From: JABMQB01 sp963677475
Lineage (GTDB): Bacteria > Bacteroidota > Bacteroidia > Bacteroidales > Prolixibacteraceae
Assembly: GCA_963677475.2 (NCBI GenBank)
Contig: CAXXQD010000018.1
Span: 1-64,000, forward strand
DNA length: 64,000 bases
Reading direction: 5' to 3'
A program made the translations under genes and the position numbers. Each line of letters opens with the position of its first letter. The stretch's first letter is position 1. Positions 18,801 through 27,445 of this stretch are shown piece after piece. The notes beneath the pieces were generated by a model. That model saw only the letters and a program-made list of their open reading frames with translations, did not search any database and was not told the origin of the DNA.

Positions 18801-19439
18801 ACCGAAAATGGAGGCATTGATACGATAAGTAAAACCTTCTCGGTTATTGTTAATCCTGTAAATGATGGTCCTTATGTAATCGGAACAATTGAAGATCAGG
18901 AAGTGGTTGCAGGCAGGGTCCTCAATATTGATATCAGTTCGGCTTCAGGGGATTTATTTGGCGATATCGATGATGAAACTTTAACAATTAGCATACGCTT
19001 AGACGATGGTTATCCATTACCATCGTGGGGCGAGTACAAGGACGATGTTTTAACCATTACCCCGTTGCGGGCTGATACCGGTTGTTATGTATTGGATGTA
19101 AAAGCAACCGATTCGGGCGGAATGTTTGCAAAAACCTCCTTTAATTTATGCATACTTGATTGGCCAACCGGATTTAACGAATTGGAAAACCAATTGGATG
19201 TTGATATGTACCCAAATCCAACAAGAAATTGGGTAACCCTTGCTATTAAAGGGGATTACAATTCCGATGTTGAAGTTATGGTGATGGATATTTCAGGAAA
19301 AGAAGTTTACCGTCAGAAATTCAACACCAAGGATCCAATTCAGTTTGATATGGGCAACCATGTCGGAGGTATGTATTTCGTTAAAGTGAAAATGGATGGC
19401 AAAGAATCCTTTAAAAAACTCATTTTAAACAGAAACTAA
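15834..19439 (+). CDS. T9SS-secreted Ig-repeat adhesin
   Basis: The 1201-aa protein starts with a signal peptide ending near residue 28 ('LLVSATYTFAD'). About eight Ig-like modules of roughly 80-90 aa occupy residues 55-800; each has a strand 'D..VYLD..G.A.V', a 'DNC' motif, a second cysteine in 'C.D.G..' and 'GN..TC' before 'V.DTI.P'. The paired cysteines suggest one disulphide or more per module. Residues about 818-898 form a HYR-like domain (VEPGNCENEIIYP, DNCGELTYTL, FPVG, WVVSDAGENTDTLSF). A cadherin-like region with the acidic motif GDIDDE and the T9SS tail ('DMYPNPTRNWVTLAI...KLILNRN') follow. It is a shorter paralogue of the 2308-aa neighbour lacking both lectin domains. Own leader and terminator imply a separate transcript. 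Confidence 0.87.
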   Translation: MRTNSVLFFLKNCLILVLLVSATYTFADNSVIPKQSIKSVKSRALQVVSDIGPSPTITCHSDTIVNACSATIVSYSIDYINTDSVRFEFTGVTTGSGIGTGSDSLFAYGTTTLEIVAYDTTAGTDNDTCSFDITIADTSVPEVYCNDTTVYLDANAEAIVTWQHVLESASDNCTLSDTLLNTVQAINLNCNHLGSDTLITVLVKDQVDSTASCIASVTVADSIKPKVYCSPDTVFLDSNGDVTVSYLNVLDSVVENCSIADTVINNLSSLYLNCSMLGDTSVTISVTDGSSNVGICQTTIHVKDNLDPEIDCVYDTFVYINLVDTVAMTNALLLDRVSDNCDYTLSYSHKSLSCAETGSTVLVEVTATDQSGNSATCDATVAVLDTIHPNLKCRDLTLYLDNSGQASIGKASLIKSLTDNCSLGDTILTQYDFQCSDVGTIKDTVTVTDIGGLSSTCISNVTILDTLLPHAICKDYIAQLDDYGKASVSASDINDHSTDECGIDTMWLDTYAFHCTDTGTLRVNLFVQDINSNIGTCSALVNLDDDIDPFIDCVYSTVAYLDQDGNAVMTPELLLDTVYDNCSYSFTYSRDTLTCADLGDTITIDVLVTDIGGNTATCDADVLVLDYFDPRIVCSPLTVSLIDENEFILVDSIKMALVENSWDNCLDSIPYKYFSFDTHSLSCADVDTVPIQIMISTIDTNGNSTWTYCPVNVIDTTEPVAVCKNELDVVLDDSGLAVITALMLNDVGNADTIPEWAIPYGALNGGSYDACGIESLQISKDSFDCADVGTENVQLTVVDVHGNSAYCTTQVNIIDNSKPVFGNVTDIVKDVEPGNCENEIIYPAIVAVDNCGELTYTLINGLGSEAKFPVGISTETWVVSDAGENTDTLSFTVTINSYNDAPVFNDIDNLVVEEGEDEVTVLVTGIGIGDDCSDQMVTTVEATSGDTSLVKISSLVYVPGDAICGIKMNIDPEMNGEALITVTAKDNGGTENGGIDTISKTFSVIVNPVNDGPYVIGTIEDQEVVAGRVLNIDISSASGDLFGDIDDETLTISIRLDDGYPLPSWGEYKDDVLTITPLRADTGCYVLDVKATDSGGMFAKTSFNLCILDWPTGFNELENQLDVDMYPNPTRNWVTLAIKGDYNSDVEVMVMDISGKEVYRQKFNTKDPIQFDMGNHVGGMYFVKVKMDGKESFKKLILNRN

Positions 19440-19467
19440 AAAACAAGGATATTTTATTTATTAAAGT

Positions 19468-19494
19468 GGGCTCTTCTTTGAAGGGCCCTTTTTT
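19468..19494 (+). terminator. Rho-independent terminator after the third adhesin
   Basis: Arms GGGCTCTTC (19468-19476) and GAAGGGCCC (19480-19488), one G-U pair, loop TTT, followed by six T residues. Confidence 0.88.
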
Positions 19495-19641
19495 GTAGCC
19501 CTGAATTTGTGGGACTTTTAGAGGCTTTGGGAATTGGATTAAGTTGGCGATCTAAATAATTGAAATTTTACTTCAAATTTCATGGAATGTTTAGTAGCTT
19601 TATTGCCCAATAAAACTAAAGGGTCAAACGTTATCTTTCTT

Positions 19642-22188
19642 ATGAGATGTATTTTTAAAGTGGTCAACACTTTACTGTTTTCTTTTATTATTCTCACAAA
19701 CACGTATGCACAATCCATTAATAATCTGAATGGTGAGGATTATCATGAAGGCGATATACCTCTTCGGATTGATTCAAATATTGGGATTGAGCAAAATGGT
19801 TTTAATTTTGCCGGGGCTACTTTAGAAATAAGAATTACCAATCCTGATTCACTGGATTTTTTAGATATTGAGGATGGGGGTCGGCTTTCCAAAGCCGGGA
19901 ATGCACTGCTTTGGAATGATGCAAGGATAGGAACCATCAACCATATAAATAATGGCTTAAACGGGAAAGCCCTTCAAATTATTTTTCAAGGAAATACTTT
20001 AATCCCTTATGCAGATTTTGAATCAGGCGATTTAACTTCGTGGCATGTCGATACTACAATGAACCAAATGATTGGGCAATCATGGGCTCAGGGGCCGCCA
20101 CCAGGTTTCGAAACCGATACCAACGCGACCGTTGACGATCATAAACCTTATAATCTTTTTCCCGGGTCATCAAACGCAAAGGTTACAGAAGAAGCCCGCC
20201 ATAGTGGAAAATATGGATTACGGCTCGATATGAGTGGAAGGATATTTTCGTATAACGATCTCGGGTCGGAATATGGATACGGAACAATTCATTCACCTTC
20301 GGTGGTTAGCGCTCCATTTTTTGGACAGGCAGGCGATTCAATAAGTTTGTGGTACAATGCCGCAAATACGGTTCGGACAGACGATTATAAAGATATTTTT
20401 GGTTTTGTTTTTATCGATGCGAATAATAATGCAAAATGGGATGAAGGAGAATTTCCCCAACAATTGTTTCGCGATTTCGGTCCGGCAACCGATGAATGGA
20501 TTAACCGTCGGGAAGAATTGAATTTAACGGGCGACAATTTGCGTTTTTGGTTTTTGAATGGTTCATATGATTACAGGGCTGGCTTTAAAGTTGGTTGCGA
20601 TTTATACATCGACGATATTTATTTAAAACCACATAATTATGTTGAACCAGACGCTATAATCTTGAAGTCGGTGATCGAGCATATTACTTATGAGAATAAG
20701 TGTGGGCGTGTTGAAGACAGAAATTTCGATGTAAAAATTATAAATGGTTCGGATTCTATTGTTGAAAGTGGAACAATTGGATTTTATTCCGAGCCCCCTG
20801 TTTTTAGCCTGGTTCAGGATATTACAATCCCTGTAGATAAAGCTAGTTGTAGTGCAACGCTTGTTGATTATCCTGAAATTTATGCCTCGGATGCGTGCAG
20901 TGTAGTTTATCATAAAGTTGCAGGAATAGGTGAAGCCGGGCAATACCCGCTGGGTTCAAATGTGGAAGCCTGGGTAGCAACTGATGCAAGTGGCAACACC
21001 GATACCATGAGTTTTACCATTAATATTATAGATACCGTGCCACCGGTTATAGATACAATTGAAGATATATATGTTTTAGCGGATTCAGGAAAGTGCTCGG
21101 TAACGTTGGCAGATTACCCTGATATTAATGTGCCAGAAGATTGCGGTATTACCTATGATTCAATTGATGCATTGGGCAGGTCAGGGGAATTTCCTTTGGG
21201 CGAAACCACCGAAACCTGGATTGCAACAGATATTGCAGGCAATTCCGATACAATAAGTTTTAATGTAATTGTTGAACCTGTAAATTCACCTCCTTCAATG
21301 GATAATATTGAAGAAATAGTGGGAAAAGAAAACGAATCGATTACCATTCCAATTACAGGCATAAGTACAGGGAAGGACTGTGAGGAACAACTAATTGATA
21401 CCATCATTTGCACATTTGATAATACCGATTTGGTTGGGCAGCTCACTGTTAATTTTATCCCTGGTGATACAGTTGGCAGTATCGTCATAGATTTTGTGGA
21501 ATATTCTTGGGGAACCGTGAATGTTAAATTATTGGTTAAAGACAATGGGGGCACTGAAAATGGGGGAGTAGATTCTTTGATCAAAGAATTTAAAGTGGTT
21601 ATTGAAGATGTAAACCATCCGCCGTATGTTCTGAACCCGATTGAAGATAAAGAGGTTAACGTAGGAAAAACCCTGGAAATGGATATTCCTTCTGCCTTGG
21701 GCGAAATTTTCGATGATGTTGATAATGACCAAATGGAAATAAGCGTTTCGCTCGAAAGCGGGGAAGAATTGCCCCCATGGGGATATTTTTCAGGTGAATT
21801 GCTTAGGGTAACCCCTTTGGAAGCCGATACAGGCCTTTATAACATTTTAGTGACTGCTAAAGATGTGGGAGGTTTGGTTGCAACCGATGTATTCAAAATT
21901 CAAATTATCCAGGAATCAACAGGGATCGATGAATTGGAGAAGTTTGTATTTTTAAAGCTATATCCTAATCCCACAAGAAGTATGGTAAATATCGAAATTA
22001 ATGGAAATTACCATTCGGGAGTCGAAGTTAGCGTACTAAATATCTCAGGAAAAGAAGTCTATCGAAACGAATATTCAATAACCAACATAATTCAATTTAG
22101 CCTTGATAATTGCATTGCTGGAATGTACTTTATTAAATTAAAAATTGATGGGGTTGAAGTAATTAAAAAATTAATCCTGGAACAATAA
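19642..22188 (+). CDS. T9SS-secreted protein with HYR-like domains
   Basis: The reading frame is open from a TTG/ATG at 19582, but the ATG at 19642 gives a clean signal peptide (MRCIFKVVNTLLFSFIIL...YAQ), so I start there (about 848 aa). Residues about 125-340 contain 'YADFESGDLTSWHVDT', a motif common at the start of secreted beta-sandwich, carbohydrate-binding-like domains. Two HYR-like domains follow (about 387-547; CSATLVDYPEI...YPLGSNVEAWVATDASGNTDT and its copy). Then come a region with 'KDNGGTENGGVDS' shared with two upstream paralogues, a cadherin-like domain (IFDDVDNDQ...LPPWGYF) and the T9SS tail ('KLYPNPTRSMVNIEI...KLILEQ'). It lacks the long Ig array. Likely surface-exposed; ligand unknown. 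It ends 10 bases before the convergent VOC gene. Confidence 0.83.
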   Translation: MRCIFKVVNTLLFSFIILTNTYAQSINNLNGEDYHEGDIPLRIDSNIGIEQNGFNFAGATLEIRITNPDSLDFLDIEDGGRLSKAGNALLWNDARIGTINHINNGLNGKALQIIFQGNTLIPYADFESGDLTSWHVDTTMNQMIGQSWAQGPPPGFETDTNATVDDHKPYNLFPGSSNAKVTEEARHSGKYGLRLDMSGRIFSYNDLGSEYGYGTIHSPSVVSAPFFGQAGDSISLWYNAANTVRTDDYKDIFGFVFIDANNNAKWDEGEFPQQLFRDFGPATDEWINRREELNLTGDNLRFWFLNGSYDYRAGFKVGCDLYIDDIYLKPHNYVEPDAIILKSVIEHITYENKCGRVEDRNFDVKIINGSDSIVESGTIGFYSEPPVFSLVQDITIPVDKASCSATLVDYPEIYASDACSVVYHKVAGIGEAGQYPLGSNVEAWVATDASGNTDTMSFTINIIDTVPPVIDTIEDIYVLADSGKCSVTLADYPDINVPEDCGITYDSIDALGRSGEFPLGETTETWIATDIAGNSDTISFNVIVEPVNSPPSMDNIEEIVGKENESITIPITGISTGKDCEEQLIDTIICTFDNTDLVGQLTVNFIPGDTVGSIVIDFVEYSWGTVNVKLLVKDNGGTENGGVDSLIKEFKVVIEDVNHPPYVLNPIEDKEVNVGKTLEMDIPSALGEIFDDVDNDQMEISVSLESGEELPPWGYFSGELLRVTPLEADTGLYNILVTAKDVGGLVATDVFKIQIIQESTGIDELEKFVFLKLYPNPTRSMVNIEINGNYHSGVEVSVLNISGKEVYRNEYSITNIIQFSLDNCIAGMYFIKLKIDGVEVIKKLILEQ

Positions 22189-22198
22189 AGTTCACTGC

Positions 22199-22615
22199 TT
22201 ATTTTGTGGTTTTTCCTTCATACATTTTTGTAAAAATAGAATCAATAGGCTCCCAAAGCTCAATTTTCACACCGTCCGGATCCATAATATGAACAAATTT
22301 CCCGTATTCGTAGGTTTCAATATCATCTAAAATTTCAACTCCGCTTTTTTTCAACTCAATCAATAATTTTTCCAGGTTCTCTACCCTGAAATTGATCATA
22401 AATTCTTTGTCCGAAGGTTGCATGTAAGTACTGTTATTTGGGAATGGGCTCCACTGTAGATATCCTTTTTTCTCGGGAATATCTGAATCCCGGAACTCAA
22501 ACAACGATCCATATTCATTGGTAACCAAACCCAGGTTTTTACGATACCATTCGCGGCTTTTTTCCGGGTCTTTTGATTTGAAGAAAATCCCCCCAACTCC
22601 TGTAACTTTTTTCAT
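22199..22615 (-). CDS. VOC-family (glyoxalase-like) protein
   Basis: 138 aa with two beta-alpha-beta-beta-beta halves typical of the vicinal oxygen chelate superfamily: 'VTGVGGIFFKSKDPEKSREWYRKNLGL' pattern at the N-terminus and 'GKFVHIMDPDGVKIELWEP' at the C-terminus. His and Glu in the second half could be metal ligands; the first half does not show the matching pair, so this may be a binding protein or non-classical enzyme. Cytoplasmic, no signal. It lies 34 bases downstream of the zinc-ribbon gene on the same strand and is probably co-transcribed with it. Substrate cannot be assigned. Confidence 0.8.
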   Translation of the reverse strand: MKKVTGVGGIFFKSKDPEKSREWYRKNLGLVTNEYGSLFEFRDSDIPEKKGYLQWSPFPNNSTYMQPSDKEFMINFRVENLEKLLIELKKSGVEILDDIETYEYGKFVHIMDPDGVKIELWEPIDSIFTKMYEGKTTK

Positions 22616-22649
22616 GTTCGAAATATTTGTTGTAAATACCTAACCTCTT

Positions 22650-23006
22650 TTATTGCTCTTTGTTCCTTACTAAGACAACCCGCCCGTTGTCAAGTTCACT
22701 GTAGCCCATATTATAGCAGAAATAATAAATCCTTCCTTCCCGGGTTATATAGGTATTTGTATAATAGTTAAAATTAAAACCGCTTTGAAGCATTTTATCT
22801 TTAGTTGTGGTGGTTTTGCCATTTGGGTTTAATTCCTCTAATACCCGAAGGTTAACTTTTAAAATCCTGTTTATTCTTCTAACCAGATTACTGGAACGGC
22901 CAGCCTGTTTGTTGTTATAAGAATTCCTGCAAGAATCGTTGCAAAACTTCTTATCGATCCTTCCAACAAGCTTTTCTCCGCAATCAAGGCATTTTTTTTC
23001 TTCCAT
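22650..23006 (-). CDS. Small zinc-ribbon protein
   Basis: The frame is open from 23105, but the ATG at 23004-23006 (complement) starts MEEKKCLDCGEKL and is the natural start; the upstream stretch overlaps the palindromic regulatory region and is not protein-like. The 118-aa product has a C-x2-C-x12-C-x3-C zinc-binding motif (CLDCGEKL...KFCNDSCRNSY) at residues about 6-25. A basic helix (RSSNLVRRINRILKVNLRVLEELNP) and a C-terminal part rich in Tyr and Phe follow. Similar small proteins occur in Bacteroidota with no assigned role; a nucleic-acid or protein interaction is plausible. It is divergent from ssb. Confidence 0.72.
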   Translation of the reverse strand: MEEKKCLDCGEKLVGRIDKKFCNDSCRNSYNNKQAGRSSNLVRRINRILKVNLRVLEELNPNGKTTTTKDKMLQSGFNFNYYTNTYITREGRIYYFCYNMGYSELDNGRVVLVRNKEQ

Positions 23007-23072
23007 TTGGGGAAATTTAAATTTTAGGTTGATTTTGTTAATTCGTAAATCAAAGATAAACAAATACATATC

Positions 23073-23112
23073 CGTTTGCAAACGTTTAAAAACGTTTGTA
23101 AGCACTTACAAA
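23073..23112. promoter_or_regulatory. Three overlapping palindromes between zinc-ribbon gene and ssb
   Basis: CGTTTGCAAACG (23073-23084) is a perfect 12-bp palindrome. CAAACGTTT-AA-AAACGTTTG (23079-23098) overlaps it by 6 bases. TTTGTAAG-CA-CTTACAAA (23095-23112) overlaps the second by 4 bases. The group sits 66 bases upstream of the zinc-ribbon start and 81 bases upstream of the ssb start. Spacing and symmetry suggest stacked dimer binding sites (an operator controlling both genes), or a recombination or replication-related site. The binding protein is unknown. Confidence 0.6.
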
Positions 23113-23193
23113 TGTTTATCTACCGAATCAGCTTTTAAGAGCCACCTAAATTTGAAGTAATAATTTCGTTTTTATTAATTTAAATAATTTATT

Positions 23194-23535
23194 ATGAATG
23201 CTTTAAGGAATAGTGTTAGGCTTATTGGAAATTTAGGGGATGCCCCTAAAATAAAAAAGTTGGACAGTGGAAAAACAGTTGCTAATTTTTCGATAGCAAC
23301 CAACGAAATTTACAAAGATGAGAATGGAAATAAACAATCGGAAACAACCTGGCACAAATTGGTTGCCTGGGGCAAGCAGGCAGAAATTGCAGAAAACTAT
23401 CTTGTAAAAGGTTCGGAAATAGCCATTGAAGGAAAGCTTAAAAACAGATCGTTTGAAGGTAAAAATGGAGAAACGCAATATATTACTGAAGTTTTGGTAA
23501 GCTCAATCCTTATGCTTGGAAAAAACAATAAATAA
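23194..23535 (+). CDS. ssb: Single-stranded DNA-binding protein, short form
   Basis: 113 aa with the whole OB fold of bacterial SSB: 'NSVRLIGNLGDAPKIKKLDSGK' start, 'VANFSIATNE', 'ETTWHKLVAWGKQAEIAENYLVKGSEIAIEGKLKNRS' and 'TEVLVSSILML'. The protein stops right after the fold; the long Gly/Pro/Gln linker and acidic DDIPF-type tip that recruits repair proteins in the housekeeping SSB are absent. It is therefore probably an accessory SSB, with the main copy elsewhere. It is monocistronic, with a terminator right after it and stacked palindromes upstream, so it may be regulated. Confidence 0.9.
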   Translation: MNALRNSVRLIGNLGDAPKIKKLDSGKTVANFSIATNEIYKDENGNKQSETTWHKLVAWGKQAEIAENYLVKGSEIAIEGKLKNRSFEGKNGETQYITEVLVSSILMLGKNNK

Positions 23536-23556
23536 TATTTGCCCCCGGATTTGTTT

Positions 23557-23588
23557 AAATGCCTTGCAGTTATGCAGGGCATTTTTTA
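23557..23588 (+). terminator. Rho-independent terminator after ssb
   Basis: AAATGCCTTGCA (23557-23568) pairs with TGCAGGGCATTT (23573-23584), one G-U pair, loop GTTA, then more T residues. Confidence 0.9.
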
Positions 23589-23769
23589 TGTAAAAAGGAA
23601 TCGGATTTGGAGTTCATATGCAATCGATTGCTTTTTTGTCGAATTTTGACAAGGATTCTAATGGAGATATATTTAAATTACGTATTTTAGGATCGCTAAA
23701 CTGCGGAAATTATACTAATTGTGTGAATATTTAAATTAATTTCCGAATAATTAATACAACAACCAACCA

Positions 23770-25773
23770 ATGAAAAATCAACTAAAAAAACTCCTTTGTT
23801 CAATCCCCGTATTGTTCTTATGTGTATGCTTTATGCCGGCAGAAGCCCAGCAAAACACAAATGCTTTAAGCTGGAGGATAAGCTCAGCTTATAATAAATA
23901 CTTATTGCGCGAAGTTCACCAACAATATGCCGATCGTCAGGAAAAATTTACAGAGGCATTGTCTTCAAAAGAAAACTTTCTTGATTACCAACAGGACATT
24001 ATTGCGCGATACAAAAAAATTGTTGGTGAATTTCCTCCAATTGGTGATTTGAACGGCCAAATTGTTGGAGTGTCGCAAAAAGAAGGGTTCCGAATAGAAA
24101 AAATTATTTTCGAGAGTTCGCCCAAACGGTACGTTACTGCCAATCTATACATCCCTGATGGTGATGGTCCTTTCCCGGCTTCATTACAACTATGTGGCCA
24201 CGGATTAAGGGGGAAGATACCTGCATCAACAAGTGCAATTCAGTTTGCATTAAACGGAATTGCTGTAATGGTAGTTGATCCGGTTGGGCAAGGTGAACGG
24301 ATACAATTTCTTGACAAAGATAGTCAGTCTTTAACCCGTGGTGCGACTACCGGACATACCATTTTAAATTCAGGGGCAAACCTGCTTGGCTCTAGTGTAG
24401 CTGCTTATGAATATTGGGATAACCACCGTGCCATTGATTACCTGCTTACACGAAATGATATTGACCCGACGAAAATTGGAGTTTATGGAAGTTCGGGTGG
24501 AGGTACCCAAACGGTTTATATGCTTGGGCTGGACGAACGCATTAAAGTAGCCGCGATAGGCGTGTATTTTACGCAGCGCGAACGGATGCTTGAATTGTAT
24601 GGCCCGGCTGATGGTTGCCAGCATATTCCAAACGAAGGGAAAGAACAATTGGAATTAGCCGACTTTGTTCTTATGATGGCCCCAAAACCAGTTTTAATAA
24701 TGGCATCGCGATACGATAACAATGCCGATTATTGGGGTGTGAAAAATGCATTTCGGGAGTTGGAAGAAGCCTATGGTTTGTTCGGAAATCCTGAGAAAGC
24801 AAACATTTACGTTACCGAACGTGGGCACGAAATCCCAAAGGAAACCCGTGAGCAATTAACAACCTGGTTTCGCCGGTGGTTATTGGATGATCCAACGCCT
24901 GTTCAAGAGGGACCAAGGATTTCAGTACCAACCGATGAACTTCAGTGCACACAAACCGGGCAGGTAAATACCTCTATCCAGGATGCGATCCCGTTTCCTG
25001 ATTATAACTTGGCACTGGCTGAAGATTATGCACCTCAAAGGGCTGAGTTTGTGCAGCAGGATAAAGAAGTGGTTCGCGCCAAAGTAATCGAGCTTCTTGG
25101 TTTAACAATCCCGGAAGTTAAAATCAGGCCTGAGCAGACAGGGGCAATGAAATTGCGTAATTACGATTTGTTAAAATACCAGATTGTGAGGGTAGGGCAA
25201 ATGCCGGTACCTTGTATTGTACTCATACCTGAAAATGTTGAACCTGAAAGTTCAGTGCTTATCTATCTTAACGAAGCTGGGAAATCAGAATTGGTAGGCG
25301 ATGATCACACCGTTTCTTCGTATATCAATCAAAATACAATTTTAGTAGTGCCCGATTTACGTGGTTTTGGGGAGACATTAGACCCATTAAGACTGAACGA
25401 TACAAAGTTTTGGAACAAAGAGTATCGAAATGCAATGATTAGCATGCACATAGGTAAACCAATTATGGGGCAACGGATAATTGATATTATGTCGGTTCTT
25501 GATTTTATTGAAACCGATCCGATACTGAAAGACCGGAACGTTGAGCTTATCGCAAATGGTTTGTATGGACCAACTGTGGTTCATGCAACCTATCTTGATG
25601 AGAGAATAGGACGGGCAGAAATTTCAAGATCCGCAAAATCATTTAAGGAGTATCTGGACAATCCTTTACAGCGCGATGTTTACTCGAATGTATTATATGG
25701 GGTTTTAAAATATTATGATTTGCAAGATCTAATGAAATTATCGGGAGAGAACCGCATCCGCTTTTCAGATTAA
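23770..25773 (+). CDS. Secreted tandem alpha/beta-hydrolase, acetylxylan-esterase-like
   Basis: 667 aa with a signal peptide (ending near 'FMPAEAQQ'). The first domain (about 80-390) is a complete alpha/beta-hydrolase: nucleophile elbow 'GSSGGG' near residue 241, a late Asp region 'ASRYDNNADYW' and catalytic His in 'ERGHEIP' near residue 354. The second half (about 440-660) has the same fold pattern ('PCIVLIPENVEPESSVLIYLNEAG', 'VVPDLRGFGET'), but its elbow reads 'NGLYGP', with Tyr where the serine should be, so it is probably inactive. Such two-domain esterases sit in plant-polysaccharide loci and remove acetyl or methyl groups. Given the pectin genes downstream, a pectin acetyl- or methylesterase is possible but not shown. 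Confidence 0.75.
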   Translation: MKNQLKKLLCSIPVLFLCVCFMPAEAQQNTNALSWRISSAYNKYLLREVHQQYADRQEKFTEALSSKENFLDYQQDIIARYKKIVGEFPPIGDLNGQIVGVSQKEGFRIEKIIFESSPKRYVTANLYIPDGDGPFPASLQLCGHGLRGKIPASTSAIQFALNGIAVMVVDPVGQGERIQFLDKDSQSLTRGATTGHTILNSGANLLGSSVAAYEYWDNHRAIDYLLTRNDIDPTKIGVYGSSGGGTQTVYMLGLDERIKVAAIGVYFTQRERMLELYGPADGCQHIPNEGKEQLELADFVLMMAPKPVLIMASRYDNNADYWGVKNAFRELEEAYGLFGNPEKANIYVTERGHEIPKETREQLTTWFRRWLLDDPTPVQEGPRISVPTDELQCTQTGQVNTSIQDAIPFPDYNLALAEDYAPQRAEFVQQDKEVVRAKVIELLGLTIPEVKIRPEQTGAMKLRNYDLLKYQIVRVGQMPVPCIVLIPENVEPESSVLIYLNEAGKSELVGDDHTVSSYINQNTILVVPDLRGFGETLDPLRLNDTKFWNKEYRNAMISMHIGKPIMGQRIIDIMSVLDFIETDPILKDRNVELIANGLYGPTVVHATYLDERIGRAEISRSAKSFKEYLDNPLQRDVYSNVLYGVLKYYDLQDLMKLSGENRIRFSD

Positions 25774-25806
25774 CTATTTCAATATCTTATATGTGTATAA
25801 TTAAAC

Positions 25807-25814
25807 TATATTTG
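25807..25814 (+). promoter_or_regulatory. Candidate -7 box upstream of the GH43-like gene
   Basis: TATATTTG matches TAnnTTTG exactly, 84 bases before the ATG. No -33 TTG is seen at the right spacing. Confidence 0.35.
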
Positions 25815-25898
25815 CCGCGATTTTTTGAACTAATTTATTAACCGAATGTAGACGATAGCATTATTTTCAAGAAGGCATCATTTATTTAAATCAACAAT

Positions 25899-27445
25899 AT
25901 GAAAAAAATAGACGTGAAAAAAATAACCCAAATATCCATAGTTGTTATTGCATGTTTAGGGCTACTCGAATCTTGTGGTTCGGGTAAGAATAATGCAGAA
26001 AAAACCGTTGTGAATGATCAAGCAAATACCTATCAAAATCCTGTGCTGGGAGGCGATTATCCTGATCCATCAGTTTTAAGGGTAGGAGAAGATTTTTATA
26101 TGACACATTCCTCGTTTGAGTATTACCCGGGATTGCTTATTTGGCATTCAACCGATTTGGTGAATTGGGAGCGGGTTTGCCATGCCCTTCATACCTATGT
26201 TGGTTCGGTTTGGGCACCTGACTTAATTATGCACAACGATAAATATTATATATATTTTCCAGCTGGAGGAACAAACTGGGTAGTTACTGCTGATTCTCCA
26301 GAAGGTCCCTGGAGCGATCCAGTTGATTTACAACTTCCTGGGTTTATTGATCCCGGACATGTTGTTGACATGGAGGGCAAGCGCCATTTGTATTTATCGA
26401 AGGGCTATACAGTTCCATTATCTGATGATGGGTTGTCCGTGTTGGTGAGCCCGTATTTAATTACGATGGTTGGGTTTTCCCGGTGGAATGGAGCACAGAA
26501 TGTTTTTGCCTTGAATCGCCAAAATCGACGGTTAAAGATGGCTATTTCTATTTAACATCAGCAGAGGGAGGAACGGCAGGGCCTGCAACATCGCATATGG
26601 TGGTTTCAGCACGATCAAAATCACCTTATGGACCTTGGGAAAATTCACCTTTTAATCCAATAATACATACAGAAAACCGCGCAGAAAGGTGGTGGAGCCA
26701 GGGGCACGGAACTTTGGTGGATGATGTGGAAGGCAATTACTGGATGATGTATCACGGATACGAAAAAGGCTTCCATACACTAGGGCGCCAAACATTAATG
26801 ATGCCAATTGAATGGACCGACGATAATTGGTTCAGGGTTCCGGAAGGAGTTAATAGTGGAGAAATCTTACAAAGCCCGGCAGGGAAAGCTTCTGTTAAAG
26901 ATGTTTCTCTGTCCGATGATTTTTCCGCAAATGAACTTGGACTTCAATGGCAATTCTTTAAAAAATACACCCCTGAATTAGTGCATTTTGAAAACGGTAC
27001 TATGATCATGGATGCAACTGGTAATTCATTTGGCAGTTCCAATTTACTGTTGGTAAATGCTTCCGATAGAAAATACGAAGTTCAGGTTGAATTTACTTTG
27101 GATGATGATGTAACCATTGGTTTAAGTACTTATTACAATACGGTGGGAAATGCACGTCTTGAGGCGGATAAGAATTCATTTAAAGTTTTTGTTCAAAGAG
27201 CCAGAAAAATTTCCGAAGAAAACACCATTGGAAACCATGGTTACCTGAGAATACTTAACGATGAAAACGAGGTTAGTTTTTACTTTAGTGCTGATGGTGA
27301 AAAATGGAGCCGTGTTGAAAGAAGCATTGATGCTACTGGTTATAACCACAATGTTTTTGCTGAATTTCTTAGCTTGCGCATCGGATTGTATGCTTTTGGA
27401 AATGGAAAAGTAGTATTTGATAATTTTATTTATAATCCATTATAA
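25899..27445 (+). pseudogene. GH43-like glycosidase lipoprotein, single frame disruption
   Basis: Two overlapping frames (25899-26555 and 26483-27445) together make one glycoside hydrolase of family 43 type, about 515 aa. The first begins with a lipoprotein signal (lipobox 'LLESCG') and 'YQNPVLGGDYPDPSVLRVGEDFYM', which includes the catalytic-base Asp, then 'VWAPDL'. The second supplies 'FCLESPK' (likely general-acid Glu), 'GYFYLTSAEGGTAGPATSH' and a C-terminal beta-sandwich like that of GH43 xylosidases. Reading 'VGEPVFNYDGW' in the second frame shows the break lies near 26436-26445 and is repaired by one added base. Expected activity: arabinofuranosidase or xylosidase on pectin or hemicellulose side chains. 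Whether the break is real or a sequence error is open. Confidence 0.82.

Noticed and set aside
23007..23105. Longer start for the zinc-ribbon protein (151 aa)
   Set aside because: The extra 33 residues overlap the palindromic region and lack protein-family similarity; the ATG at 23006 directly precedes the zinc motif.
26483..27445. Separate second GH43 gene
   Set aside because: It begins in the middle of the catalytic domain and continues the fold of the upstream frame; a broken single gene explains it better.
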